NCBI RefSeq assembly: GCF_900239975.1
Contig: NZ_LS992154.1
Coordinates: 992,001-1,056,000 of the forward strand
Reading direction: 5' to 3'
DNA from: Chlamydia poikilotherma
GTDB taxonomy: Bacteria > Chlamydiota > Chlamydiia > Chlamydiales > Chlamydiaceae
DNA: 64,000 bases
Part shown: one piece after another, positions 31,577 to 40,327 of the stretch
How the letters are laid out: every line of letters begins with the position of its first letter
How positions within the stretch are numbered: the first letter of the stretch is position 1
The notes under the pieces: generated by a model
Database searches by the model: none
What the model was told of the DNA's origin: nothing
Seen by the model: the letters and a program-made list of their open reading frames with translations, nothing else
Translations under genes and position numbers: made by a program

Positions 31577-32716
31577 TTAGTATTTTGAGAATCTACGACT
31601 ATAGATACTTTGTAAAATTCCTAAAGATGCCATTGTAGAAATCACTGAAGACCCTCCGTAAGACACTAAGACTAAGGGGACTCCGGTAATAGGCATCAAG
31701 CCACACATCATGCTAATATTAATTAACACGTGCATAGAAATATGCACGGTAATTCCTGCAGCTAATAATCTACCGAAATCATCAACAGCCACAGCTACAG
31801 TTCGGCAACCAAAACAAATGAGACAGTAAAACATCCATAAGGCAAAAAATAGGCCAATCAAACCGAACTCTTCTCCTAAAGCAGAAAATACTGAATCTGT
31901 ATAACCGTAAGGCAACCATCCTCTACCAGCAAATTCCCCAGACTTCCATCCACGACCTTTAACACCACCTAAGCCAATAGAAATTAAAGACGCACGTTGA
32001 TGATGATTAGAAGGGCTTAGCCTTTCGTATTGGTATTCTTTAATCACCTTTAGTGCATAAGGCTTAACCTTCTCGTGAGAAATTATTCCTGAGAAAATCA
32101 GCAAAGAGCAGAACATGCTTAAACCTGCAATTGTTGCACAAATTTTCACAAATAAAGGATGGATATTCCCTAAATAAAAAATTGCCAAGGCAACAGGACA
32201 TAGCACCAGGGCGGTTCCTAAATCTGGCTCTTTAAAAATAAGCAAAAAGGGAATACCAACAATAATACAAGCAAGTAGAGCTGTGGTCTTTGAAGAAATT
32301 ACTGATTTGCGCACATCTAGTGTATAGCTAAGCATGATTACAACAATAAGCTTGGCATACTCAGAAGGTTGGACACTCAAACCAATAAAAGAAATTCTAT
32401 ACCATCTATGAACATTTTGTACTGTGGGGACAAAAAATAAACCTACAAGGCTCAAAAGCATAAGAATATAGAGAACCCACGCCCAGCTTCTTAATCTATG
32501 GTAATCAAGATACATACATAAAGAAAAAGCTAGCCATCCCAAAGCAAAATGACGAATTTGCATGATGCTTTTATTCGTGAATAACCCCTTGGATGATGTG
32601 ACTAGGATGGTAGAGGGGTCCATAGAAGAAATAACAACTACGCTAATCATCATTAATAAAATAATGACAATAAACACCCAAGAATTGACATAGCTGAAAT
32701 ATCTAGCGTTTCTCAT
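31577..32716 (-). CDS. rodA: SEDS-family peptidoglycan glycosyltransferase RodA
   Basis: RodA polymerises glycan strands together with a class B penicillin-binding protein. The 379-residue membrane protein has about ten transmembrane segments. Conserved SEDS elements are visible: QPSEYAKLIVVIMLSY, IFKEPDLGTALV, and AALGEEFGLIG-like FSALGEEFGLIG and the C-terminal LMPITGVPLVLVSYGGSS. In chlamydiae, which make a thin ring of peptidoglycan at division and lack FtsZ and FtsW in the usual form, RodA works with MreB, also encoded in this window. It is divergent from birA with about 35 bases between. Confidence 0.94.
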   Translation of the reverse strand: MRNARYFSYVNSWVFIVIILLMMISVVVISSMDPSTILVTSSKGLFTNKSIMQIRHFALGWLAFSLCMYLDYHRLRSWAWVLYILMLLSLVGLFFVPTVQNVHRWYRISFIGLSVQPSEYAKLIVVIMLSYTLDVRKSVISSKTTALLACIIVGIPFLLIFKEPDLGTALVLCPVALAIFYLGNIHPLFVKICATIAGLSMFCSLLIFSGIISHEKVKPYALKVIKEYQYERLSPSNHHQRASLISIGLGGVKGRGWKSGEFAGRGWLPYGYTDSVFSALGEEFGLIGLFFALWMFYCLICFGCRTVAVAVDDFGRLLAAGITVHISMHVLINISMMCGLMPITGVPLVLVSYGGSSVISTMASLGILQSIYSRRFSKY

Positions 32717-32751
32717 AATGCTCTTTATAGCTTAAGAGTGGGATACTTCCA

Positions 32752-33324
32752 ATGAAAGTTATTTATTATGAAATAGCAGAAACTCCTTCCACAAATGAAA
32801 CAGCAAAACAGCTTATACATCTATGGAATCCCTATGTCCTTACTGTTATTTCCACTCAAAAGCAAACAGCTGGGAAGGGTAAATTTAATAAAACTTGGCT
32901 TTCGTCGAATAAAGACCTTACCATATCGTTATGCTTTTTCATTACTGACTTAGATATTGATGTTAGCCAATTATTCCGTTTAGGAACAGAAGCTGTTCTG
33001 GCTCTCATCCAAAATTTGGGCATTCCTAATGGAACTATAAAATGGCCAAATGATGTTTTAGTAAATGAAGAAAAACTCTGTGGCATTCTTAGTGAAACTA
33101 TTCCTGTGCAAGGCAATTTAGGAATTATTTTAGGGATAGGGATAAATGGTAATACTAAAAAAGAAGAACTTGCTTTTATAGACCAACCAGCAACATCGCT
33201 TTCAATACTATTAAATCACACTGTAGATCTTGAAGAAATTCGTGAGAAGCTTATTGAACATGTAAAAAAAAGTATCCTGCAAAGATTCTCAAAAATCCTA
33301 GCGAGAGAAATAGATCCTAGGTAG
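32752..33324 (+). CDS. birA: Biotin--protein ligase (catalytic domain only)
   Basis: Attaches biotin to carrier proteins such as AccB. The protein shows QKQTAGKGKFNKTWLSSNKD (the biotinyl-AMP loop, GKGKF in place of the usual GRGR), IKWPNDVLVNEEKLCGIL and GIGINGN. At 190 residues it has neither the DNA-binding N-terminus of E. coli BirA nor a full C-terminal SH3-like domain, so it is a monofunctional ligase, not a repressor. Its last 27 bases overlap the convergent CT724 homologue. Confidence 0.9.
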   Translation: MKVIYYEIAETPSTNETAKQLIHLWNPYVLTVISTQKQTAGKGKFNKTWLSSNKDLTISLCFFITDLDIDVSQLFRLGTEAVLALIQNLGIPNGTIKWPNDVLVNEEKLCGILSETIPVQGNLGIILGIGINGNTKKEELAFIDQPATSLSILLNHTVDLEEIREKLIEHVKKSILQRFSKILAREIDPR

Positions 33325-33837
33325 ATCAAGAAAACGAAACAGTTTAGAGGCTATCCACAACGACGGACTTGATCGCTGCTTTAGATATTTTTCAACAGCC
33401 TGCTCGTAGGCAGCGGTCTCAAAGGCAAATAAATTATCCCTAGCCCAAAAATCCTCTAGAGAGCAAACAATAGCCTCACATTCATGATGTTCTCCTATAG
33501 ATTCTAAAATCTGATGGACAAGTTTAGGAAGAGTTTTTTCCATTTCTTGAAATGCAAAAAGAATATCGTAACCATGTTTTAAAAACTTTCTCCAAGACAT
33601 CTTATGATGCTGCGTTAAAAACTCTGCTTCCTGAGATAATCGTGGTGAAGCAAAATTTACTGAAAGAGAAAGTAACGCCTGACGTTTTGCTATTGCATGA
33701 GAAAGCAAACACTCCCAAGAAAGCATAATATTCTTTACGAGATAATATAGCTGACAATATGCCCCAAGAAAAGCGCCGAATAATACGCTAAAAATAACTA
33801 CAAAGACTAATCCTGCCATGGGTTGCATATGGCTCAC
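33298..33837 (-). CDS. Membrane-anchored protein of unknown function (CT724 homologue)
   Basis: A 179-residue protein with one N-terminal hydrophobic segment (MAGLVFVVIFSVLFGAFLG, about residues 7-26) and a helical, charged remainder, including SWRKFLKHGYDILFAFQEME. I recognise no domain. A second Met at residue 4 is an alternative start. It overlaps birA tail to tail by 27 bases and lies 24 bases after the pseudouridine synthase gene on the same strand, so it is likely co-transcribed with it. Confidence 0.65.
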   Translation of the reverse strand: MSHMQPMAGLVFVVIFSVLFGAFLGAYCQLYYLVKNIMLSWECLLSHAIAKRQALLSLSVNFASPRLSQEAEFLTQHHKMSWRKFLKHGYDILFAFQEMEKTLPKLVHQILESIGEHHECEAIVCSLEDFWARDNLFAFETAAYEQAVEKYLKQRSSPSLWIASKLFRFLDLPRIYFSR

Positions 33838-33861
33838 CAGTGATAAAAAAGCAACAGAGCG

Positions 33862-34560
33862 CTACATATACGTAAGAATCTCAGCATCGGTAAGCTCACG
33901 ATATTCCCCATAACGAAGACCTCCAAGAACAAAGCTTCCTATACGAATACGTGTAAGCTCTAAAATAGGCAACCCCACAGCTTCTGCAAACAAACGGATC
34001 TCATGTTTTTTCCCTTCATTTACAATAATTTTGATTGTACCCCGACGAATCTTCTCAACAGAAACAGGACGAATTCTCTTACCATCAATAACAGTCCCTT
34101 CCATAAGATCTTCAAGATTTTTCGCAGTAATTTCGCGGTTTACCTTAAGTAAATATTCTTTGGTAATTCCAAAAGAAGGATGGATAATCTTATTAGAAAA
34201 TTCTCCATCATTCGTTACTAAAATCAATCCAGAAGTTTCCTTATCTAACCTCCCGACAGTAAATACCCGATAAGGAAGATGGGAAAACAAATCGATAACC
34301 AGTTTATCTCCTGGGAATTTTTTCTCCGAAGAACATAGGTATCCCAAAGGTTTATGCACCATGAAATATACTTTCTTAGTCATACCTACGCGCTGACCAT
34401 CTACCTTCACAGTATCCATTTCTTCATCTACCGTCACAAAAGGGCCAGGAGCCACACGACCATTTACAGTTACATGCCCTGAAAAAATAATCTCATCACA
34501 CTTCCTGCGTGATGCAACACCAGAAGAAGCTAAAAACTTATTGAGACGAACCTTTGCCAT
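33862..34560 (-). CDS. Pseudouridine synthase, RsuA/RluB family
   Basis: Isomerises uridine in ribosomal RNA. The S4 RNA-binding domain starts at once (VRLNKFLASSGVASRRKCDE), followed by GRLDKETSGLILVTNDGE with the catalytic aspartate and VNEGKKHEIRLFAEAVGLPI. I start at the ATG at 34560, where GGAG lies about six bases upstream and the protein begins directly with the S4 domain (232 residues); the frame runs 18 codons further upstream without a better site. RluB versus RsuA or RluF specificity cannot be decided here. Confidence 0.88.
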   Translation of the reverse strand: MAKVRLNKFLASSGVASRRKCDEIIFSGHVTVNGRVAPGPFVTVDEEMDTVKVDGQRVGMTKKVYFMVHKPLGYLCSSEKKFPGDKLVIDLFSHLPYRVFTVGRLDKETSGLILVTNDGEFSNKIIHPSFGITKEYLLKVNREITAKNLEDLMEGTVIDGKRIRPVSVEKIRRGTIKIIVNEGKKHEIRLFAEAVGLPILELTRIRIGSFVLGGLRYGEYRELTDAEILTYM

Positions 34561-34717
34561 AATATTCTCCATTCGAGACATATATTGTGCCCAAGAGTGA
34601 CAATAGAGGTCCACTGTTCTTTGTTATAAAAAAATATTGTCATGGAAAAGATCTTTCTTCTAGACAAAAGTTTTTTTGTTCCTATGCTAGTTTTCTTAAT
34701 CCACTACTCAGGAAATC

Positions 34718-35401
34718 ATGGCTTTTCTCATCTTATTACGACACGGAAAATCCGTCTGGAATGAAAAAAATCTTTTTACAGGATGGGTAGATATCCCTCT
34801 AAGTCAAAAAGGAATCGACGAAGCTATTCTTGCAGGTCAGGCAATAAAAGACTTCCCGATAGACTGTATCTTCACTTCTTCTCTCGTTAGAAGTTTGATG
34901 ACGGCATTGCTTGCAATGACAAACCACAATTCTAAAAAAATTCCTTATATTATTCATGATGATGAGCAACAGAAACAGATGAGTGGGATCTATAGTGATG
35001 AAGAAAAGAATATGATTCCTCTTTATCGTTCTAGCGCGTTAAACGAAAGAATGTATGGAGAACTTCAAGGGAAAAATAAAAAAGAAACTGCTGAGAAATT
35101 TGGTGAAGAACAAGTCAAATTATGGAGACGAAGCTATAAAACAGCACCCCCCAACGGTGAAAGTCTCTATGATACCGGGCAACGTACCGTTCCCTATTTT
35201 GAAGAAAACATCTTCCCTTTATTGAAGAATTCAAAAAATGTGTTTATTTCTGCTCATGGAAATTCGTTACGTTCACTTATTATGGATATAGAAAAATTAA
35301 GTGAAGAAGAGGTACTCTCTTTAGAGTTACCTACAGGAAAACCCATAGTATATTTATGGACCGGCCACACATTCGAACGACATCCAGAACCATTTGGTTA
35401 A
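34718..35401 (+). CDS. gpmA: 2,3-bisphosphoglycerate-dependent phosphoglycerate mutase
   Basis: Interconverts 3- and 2-phosphoglycerate in glycolysis. The 227-residue protein has the phosphohistidine motif LLRHGKSVWNEKNLFTGW (RHG, residues 8-10), NERMYGELQG, PPNGESLYDT and the second histidine in ISAHGNSLRSL. This is the cofactor-dependent type. Its tail overlaps the most upstream possible start of the NifS-like gene by 46 bases. It starts a plus-strand group running through nifU. Confidence 0.96.
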   Translation: MAFLILLRHGKSVWNEKNLFTGWVDIPLSQKGIDEAILAGQAIKDFPIDCIFTSSLVRSLMTALLAMTNHNSKKIPYIIHDDEQQKQMSGIYSDEEKNMIPLYRSSALNERMYGELQGKNKKETAEKFGEEQVKLWRRSYKTAPPNGESLYDTGQRTVPYFEENIFPLLKNSKNVFISAHGNSLRSLIMDIEKLSEEEVLSLELPTGKPIVYLWTGHTFERHPEPFG

Positions 35402-36513
35402 ACAATCAACAAGCAATACCTCCTTCAGTTTCAGTGCGAAAGGGTTTGGATGCTTATGCTGATCCCTTCTCTTTAACACCTTCGTCAGCAATGAAGTTGC
35501 TTAATGAAACTGAAGAGGTTGCTCGTACGCTTGTTGGTTGCTCTGAAGAAACCCATACATTTCACTTTCTTCCTCATTTTCCCCATGCTGCTGCAATTAT
35601 CGTAGCTGCTTTATTGGAAAACCTTACCTTTTTTCAAGGGAGGAATCATCTTTTAGTCTCCTCTCATGAGCAGCAATATAATATTGATGCTATTTGCCAC
35701 CGGCAAGGATTAAGAACTACTTATGATTGGGTAACAATAAACTCTTCAGGAAGACTTTCTCCAGAAGAACTTACAGAGGCACTAACACCACGCACCCTAC
35801 TCTTTTCATTATCTGCTGCTAACGGTATGACAGGGTTCATTGAACCTATAGAATCTCTACAACCCTTATGTAAAGATCGTGGTGTCGTTCTACATTTGGA
35901 CCTTTGTGATATTTTAGGACGTGCAGTAATCACTCCAGAAATGCTCGATGCCGATATTCTTACATTTTCTTCTTTAGCTTTAGGAGGAATTGGAAATATC
36001 GGAGGCATGTTTATTAAAAAATCCCTAAGCAAGTTTTTTAATTTATGGCTGCCTACGTATTCTCCAGGAACCTTATGTTTGGGTTCGGTAGCAGCCATGA
36101 AGACAGCGTGCCAGGAACGCCTATCCTCTTTTTCTTCATTAATCTTATCTTCAATCAATTTAAGAAATAAGCTTACTAAAGAACTTCAAGCAGCCTGCTC
36201 CGACGTCCAGTTTCTTTTCCCAGAATTAGAAAATAAACTTCCTAATGTAATGATTGCCTCTATAGGAGATATTCCTGCTGAAAGTTTAGCATTCTTCCTA
36301 CATCAGCAAGGTATCTATCCAGGACTTGGCTATGAGCGTTTCCAACCTCTGTCTCAAATACTACAAAATTGTGGGGTATCGCCTTTTCTCTGTCACAGCG
36401 CTCTACATTTTTCTTTTACAGAGAGAACGAAAGATGAACAATTTACAACTTTAGGACGTGCTATCCAAGAGGGTAGCGCTCACCTTCAATCTGCAATTGC
36501 GAGCTCAGTATGA
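35356..36513 (+). CDS. NifS-like aminotransferase-fold protein, catalytic residues lost (CT721 homologue)
   Basis: The fold of cysteine desulfurases is recognisable: WLNNQQAIPP at the N-terminus, SLSAANGMTGFIEPIESLQP (Asn156) and VVLHLDLCDILGRA (Asp182). Yet the PLP lysine, expected as S-x-H-K in ILTFSSLALGGIGNIGG, is Ala208 with Leu207 in place of the His. The PLP-stacking His of the EH motif is Gln106 (SSHEQQ), and the C-terminal loop (YPGLGYERFQ) lacks the catalytic Cys. Residue numbers count from the ATG at 35356, which has no ribosome site; family comparison suggests the protein really starts near Ile13/Trp14 (ATT at 35392). It overlaps the NifU-like gene by four bases. Most likely a pseudo-enzyme. 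Confidence 0.75.
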   Translation: MDRPHIRTTSRTIWLNNQQAIPPSVSVRKGLDAYADPFSLTPSSAMKLLNETEEVARTLVGCSEETHTFHFLPHFPHAAAIIVAALLENLTFFQGRNHLLVSSHEQQYNIDAICHRQGLRTTYDWVTINSSGRLSPEELTEALTPRTLLFSLSAANGMTGFIEPIESLQPLCKDRGVVLHLDLCDILGRAVITPEMLDADILTFSSLALGGIGNIGGMFIKKSLSKFFNLWLPTYSPGTLCLGSVAAMKTACQERLSSFSSLILSSINLRNKLTKELQAACSDVQFLFPELENKLPNVMIASIGDIPAESLAFFLHQQGIYPGLGYERFQPLSQILQNCGVSPFLCHSALHFSFTERTKDEQFTTLGRAIQEGSAHLQSAIASSV

Positions 36514-37331
36514 CAATTCCATTTCAACCTGTAGCCTCTTGGGCAAATGTATCCCCAAAAGTTATGAAGAAATTTCATAAATTTTATTGCGGCGGAACAT
36601 TTTCAGCAGAAAATGCTGAAGCAAAAGGAGCTAATCTGATTATCGGCAGTCAAGGCCATAGGCTTATGGGCAATTATGTGATATTTTATTGGCTGATAGA
36701 TAAGATAAATGGAAAAATTATCGACGCAAAATTCCAATATTTTGGACACCCTTTTCTACTCGTACTTGCAGAAACAACATGCAACCTAGTTATTGGCAAA
36801 ACTTATGCTCAAGCTTATAACTTAACTGTTAATAACATCGATACTGAGCTACGTTCCCATCCTAACAAACCCGCTCTTCCAGACAATAATTCAGCTTTAT
36901 ATCACTGTGTCATTGATGCTTTAGATATCGCTGCTGAACAATGTATGGAAATCCCCCTTGAAGATGGTTCCCTACCCCTAAAAGAATCCTTTTTACCTTC
37001 AGAGATTGAAGATGCTAATCCCTATACTAAAGAAGCTTGGGAAAGCCTATCTATAGAATCACAATTACATGCCTTAAGAACAATCACTGAGGATAAAATA
37101 TCACCTTATGTAGCTCTCGATGGCGGCAGCGTGCTTATTGAAAAGCTAGAGGAGAATATTGTAACAATTGCCTATGCAGGAAATTGTTCTGGATGTTTTT
37201 CTGCTATAGGGTCTACATTGAATTCTATAGGCGAACTCTTACGCGCCTATGTTTATTCTGAATTGCAAATTAAAGTAAATGAGGCATCTTTAGATTTTTC
37301 TATGTCTCAATACTCTGACGAAACTAATTAA
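36510..37331 (+). CDS. nifU: NifU-like protein with degenerate scaffold and intact Nfu domain (CT720 homologue)
   Basis: A 273-residue, two-domain iron-sulfur protein. Residues 20-145 align with IscU/NifU-N (KINGKIIDAKFQYFGH... YHCVIDALDIAAEQC), but of the three scaffold cysteines only Cys133 is kept: the first is Met53 (LMGNY) and the second is His80 (FGHPF). Residues 195-260 are an Nfu domain, ALDGGSVLIEKLEENIVTIA followed by NCSGC, with both cysteines (226, 229) present. It therefore may carry clusters through Nfu but probably cannot assemble them in the usual IscU way. It is coupled to the NifS-like gene by an ATGA overlap. A separate suf system is known elsewhere in chlamydial genomes. 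Confidence 0.82.
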   Translation: MTIPFQPVASWANVSPKVMKKFHKFYCGGTFSAENAEAKGANLIIGSQGHRLMGNYVIFYWLIDKINGKIIDAKFQYFGHPFLLVLAETTCNLVIGKTYAQAYNLTVNNIDTELRSHPNKPALPDNNSALYHCVIDALDIAAEQCMEIPLEDGSLPLKESFLPSEIEDANPYTKEAWESLSIESQLHALRTITEDKISPYVALDGGSVLIEKLEENIVTIAYAGNCSGCFSAIGSTLNSIGELLRAYVYSELQIKVNEASLDFSMSQYSDETN

Positions 37332-37434
37332 CTTTTATAGTTCGTGAATTGTCAATAATTCATATCTTTTGATAAAGAATGATGAAATGTTAATAACTCT
37401 ATGATTATTTCATTATTTTTTCTTGAGGATTGTT

Positions 37435-38451
37435 GTGTTTTTTCAATTCCTAAAAAAGAAAGCTGCTTCGTTAGGCATCTCTCCTTTAGGCCTTTTAGTT
37501 GTTTCTACAGCTTTAGGAAGTGCCCTCTTTTTTGGAAAAAATGCTTCCAAATCTCCTGATTTTTCTGAGCCACCTGCAAAAAAAACTACAGGTTGGTTTA
37601 AGCTTAGCCAAGTAGGAAATCCGAAATTACTAGAATCCTTAGCAAAAAAAGAACAGATAGAAAGAGATCTTACAATGTTTCAATCAGTAGCAAATGCCAC
37701 TGTAGCTCTATCTTTGCCTACGGAAGATGATCCTAATATTGTTCCCCAAGTTTCAGTTATTCTTTCGTCTCATAAAAACGAAGTATTCTCATCATCTCTG
37801 TTACTTTCTATCACGGACTATCTATCCAGTAGCATTCCTGGATTAAACAAAGAACATATTACCCTATCGGATAATCTGGGGAATATCTACTCTCCTGGGG
37901 AGTTTCCTACTAACTCTCTATTATTATCTGCGTGCGAAGGTTACTTAGGAAAAATTTTCCCTAAGGAACATTTTTCTCTTGCCTATCTAGCAACAAAAAA
38001 CTCTCCTACTGTGCAGCTAACAATTAATGAGAAGTATTTAGCAAAATTCCCAAAAGAAAAAAGAGAAGCTTTTCTAATTCATGCCGAAGATCATCTAAAG
38101 AAAATCTGCGGAAACACCCATGCTATTGTCATCGAAAAATTTCCTTTTTCACAAACAATACAGAAAGATCGTCTCTCTTATAAATTGCTCGTTGGAGGGA
38201 CTATTCTACTTTCTAGTTTAGGAATTATTGCTTTGGCAAGCTTTTACCTTGCTTTTTACGCTTATGAGCGCATTCCTGTAGAATCAAAAAAAATAAAACA
38301 GGGCATAAATATTACAAAGCTGGTAGAGATACTACAAAAAGAATCTCCCGAAAAAATTAGGTTGATTCTCTCGTATTTGGATCCTAACAAAGCCGATGAG
38401 ATCTTCAATCATTTGCCTGAAGATGTAAAACACCAAGTACTGAAATTATAA
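37435..38451 (+). CDS. fliF: FliF-like MS-ring protein with FliG-like tail (CT719 homologue)
   Basis: A 338-residue relative of the flagellar MS-ring/T3S inner-ring protein. One transmembrane segment lies near the N-terminus (LGLLVVSTALGSALFFG, about 18-34) and another near residue 250 (ILLSSLGIIALASFYLAFYA). Between them are ring-building motifs (VANATVALSLP, VPQVSVILS). It is much shorter than E. coli FliF (about 550). The last 47 residues (292-338) read ITKLVEILQKESPEKIRLIL and LDPNKADEIFNHLPEDVK, resembling the start of the FliG middle domain. The GTG at 37435 is preceded by GAGGA five bases away; a TTG at 37423 is less likely. First gene of the fliF-H-I-J group. Confidence 0.82.
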   Translation: MFFQFLKKKAASLGISPLGLLVVSTALGSALFFGKNASKSPDFSEPPAKKTTGWFKLSQVGNPKLLESLAKKEQIERDLTMFQSVANATVALSLPTEDDPNIVPQVSVILSSHKNEVFSSSLLLSITDYLSSSIPGLNKEHITLSDNLGNIYSPGEFPTNSLLLSACEGYLGKIFPKEHFSLAYLATKNSPTVQLTINEKYLAKFPKEKREAFLIHAEDHLKKICGNTHAIVIEKFPFSQTIQKDRLSYKLLVGGTILLSSLGIIALASFYLAFYAYERIPVESKKIKQGINITKLVEILQKESPEKIRLILSYLDPNKADEIFNHLPEDVKHQVLKL

Positions 38452-38474
38452 ACATTAGGAATTAGGTATATCTT

Positions 38475-39026
38475 GTGACACTGTCTCAATCCCCTGGTTC
38501 GCTTTCAGATACTGGAGATTCCCCAGAAAGAAATAAAGACTGGGACGAAGGATTCTCCCAAGGCTTTTCAGAAGGAGAAACCTCAGGATATGATAAAGCC
38601 TTTCAAGAACTTCTATCTTTAATTCAGATATTTCGAAAATTATCGATTCGCATGCTTTCTGAAATAGAGAAGGTTCCTCAACAACTGAAACCCGATCTTG
38701 TAGAACTCGCTATCTTAACCTGTGAGAAATTCCTCTATAAGAAATTAGACAATGTTGAAGAGCTGGCACTTTTAATTTCCTCTGCTCTACAACAACATAC
38801 ATCTTTGCGATCTTTATCTCCCATAAAGATCTTCCTTCATCCCGAAGATCATAAGAAACTTAATGATTGGATAGCAACGCATGAAGTCCCCATGATTAAA
38901 CATGCGGAGTTTCTCCCTGACACATCTTGCAAAAAATCCAGCTACAAAATGGAGGTTCCCTCAGGAATCCTAAGACAAGAAATTGGAGAAGAATTAGATC
39001 ATTTGCTTTCTGTTTTAACTGCATGA
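38475..39026 (+). CDS. FliH-like T3S stator protein (CT718 homologue)
   Basis: A 183-residue protein. The N-terminal part has GFSQGFSEGETSGYDKAFQE, with the glycine-spaced GxxxG repeats typical of FliH/SctL, followed by a helical region and LKPDLVELAILTCEKFLYK, the FliH C-terminal core. FliH binds and regulates the FliI ATPase. The GTG start at 38475 is consistent with position. Its stop overlaps the fliI start (ATGA at 39023-39026). Position between FliF and FliI supports the call. Confidence 0.78.
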   Translation: MTLSQSPGSLSDTGDSPERNKDWDEGFSQGFSEGETSGYDKAFQELLSLIQIFRKLSIRMLSEIEKVPQQLKPDLVELAILTCEKFLYKKLDNVEELALLISSALQQHTSLRSLSPIKIFLHPEDHKKLNDWIATHEVPMIKHAEFLPDTSCKKSSYKMEVPSGILRQEIGEELDHLLSVLTA

Positions 39027-40327
39027 CACATCTAAATTACGAAAAATCCCAACTTCAATATTGGCAGCCTTACCGCACGTGTGGACTTCTCTCTAGAGTC
39101 TCAGGAAATCTCTTGGAAGTTCAAGGACTATCGGCATGCCTTGGTGAACTTTGTCATATTTGCACGCCAAAATATCCTGATCTCCTTGCTGAAGTTATTG
39201 GTTTCCATAACCAGACAACATTATTAATGTCGCTATCTCCTATGCACTATGTCGCTTTGGGTGCTGAAGTTCTTCCTCTACGTCGTCCTCCATCACTACA
39301 TCTTTCTGATCACCTTCTTGGTCGTGTGATTGATGGTTTCGGAAATCCGTTAGACAATAAAGAAAATCTACCAAAAACACATATAAAACCTTTGATCGCT
39401 CCTCCTCCATCTCCCATGTCCCGACAGCCTATTCAAGAGATTTTTCCTACAGGCATTAAAGCTATCGACGCTTTTTTAACCTTAGGGAAAGGACAACGCA
39501 TCGGAGTATTCTCAGAACCAGGAAGTGGAAAATCTTCACTATTATCTGCAATAGCTTCAGGATCAAAATCCACAATTAATATCATTGCTCTTATCGGAGA
39601 ACGGGGTAGAGAAGTACGTGAATACATAGAGCAGCACGCTTCAGGATTGAAACAACACCGAACTATTATTGTTGCTTCTCCTGCTCATGAAACAGCACCA
39701 ACAAAGGTAATTTCAGGACGTGCTGCTATGACAATAGCAGAATATTTCCGAGATCAAGGTCATGACGTTTTATTCATTATGGATTCTTTATCAAGATGGA
39801 TAGCCGCCCTTCAAGAGGTTGCCCTAGCGACCGGTGAAATCCTAGCTGCTCACCAATACGCAGCTTCTGTTTTTCATCATGTATCAGAATTTACAGAACG
39901 CGCAGGGAATAATGATCGAGGTTCTATAACCGCCTTATACGCTATCTTACATTATCCTAATCATCCGGACATCTTTACAGATTACCTAAAATCCCTCTTA
40001 GATGGGCATTTCTTCCTTACCAACCAAGGAAAAGCTCTAGCTTCACCTCCTATTGATATTCTTCTTAGTCTATCGAGATCAGCGAAAAAACTTACTCTTC
40101 CTCATCATTATGCAGCTGCGGAAAAACTTCGTGCCTTATTAAAAACATACCAAGAGGCTTTGGATATTATTCAACTAGGAGCTTACACCCCAGGACAAGA
40201 TAAAGATCTGGATGATGCCGTAAAAATCCTTCCCAGTATAAAAAGTTTCCTTTCCCAGCCATTATCAAGTTACTCTCAGCTAGAAAACACCTTAAAAGAG
40301 TTGGAGGCATTGGTAAATCTTGAGTAA
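39023..40327 (+). CDS. fliI: FliI-like type III secretion ATPase (CT717 homologue)
   Basis: A 434-residue ATPase of the FliI/SctN family, close to the F1 beta subunit. Walker A is SEPGSGKSS (residues 164-172), slightly different from the usual GSGVGKS. Walker B is VLFIMDSLSRW, and IALIGERGREVREYIEQH and SPAHETAP are also typical. I start it at the ATG at 39023 (overlapping the FliH-like stop as ATGA); the frame upstream runs inside the previous gene. The main chlamydial T3S ATPase (CdsN) is encoded elsewhere, so this is the second, flagellar-type ATPase. Confidence 0.92.
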   Translation: MTHLNYEKSQLQYWQPYRTCGLLSRVSGNLLEVQGLSACLGELCHICTPKYPDLLAEVIGFHNQTTLLMSLSPMHYVALGAEVLPLRRPPSLHLSDHLLGRVIDGFGNPLDNKENLPKTHIKPLIAPPPSPMSRQPIQEIFPTGIKAIDAFLTLGKGQRIGVFSEPGSGKSSLLSAIASGSKSTINIIALIGERGREVREYIEQHASGLKQHRTIIVASPAHETAPTKVISGRAAMTIAEYFRDQGHDVLFIMDSLSRWIAALQEVALATGEILAAHQYAASVFHHVSEFTERAGNNDRGSITALYAILHYPNHPDIFTDYLKSLLDGHFFLTNQGKALASPPIDILLSLSRSAKKLTLPHHYAAAEKLRALLKTYQEALDIIQLGAYTPGQDKDLDDAVKILPSIKSFLSQPLSSYSQLENTLKELEALVNLE

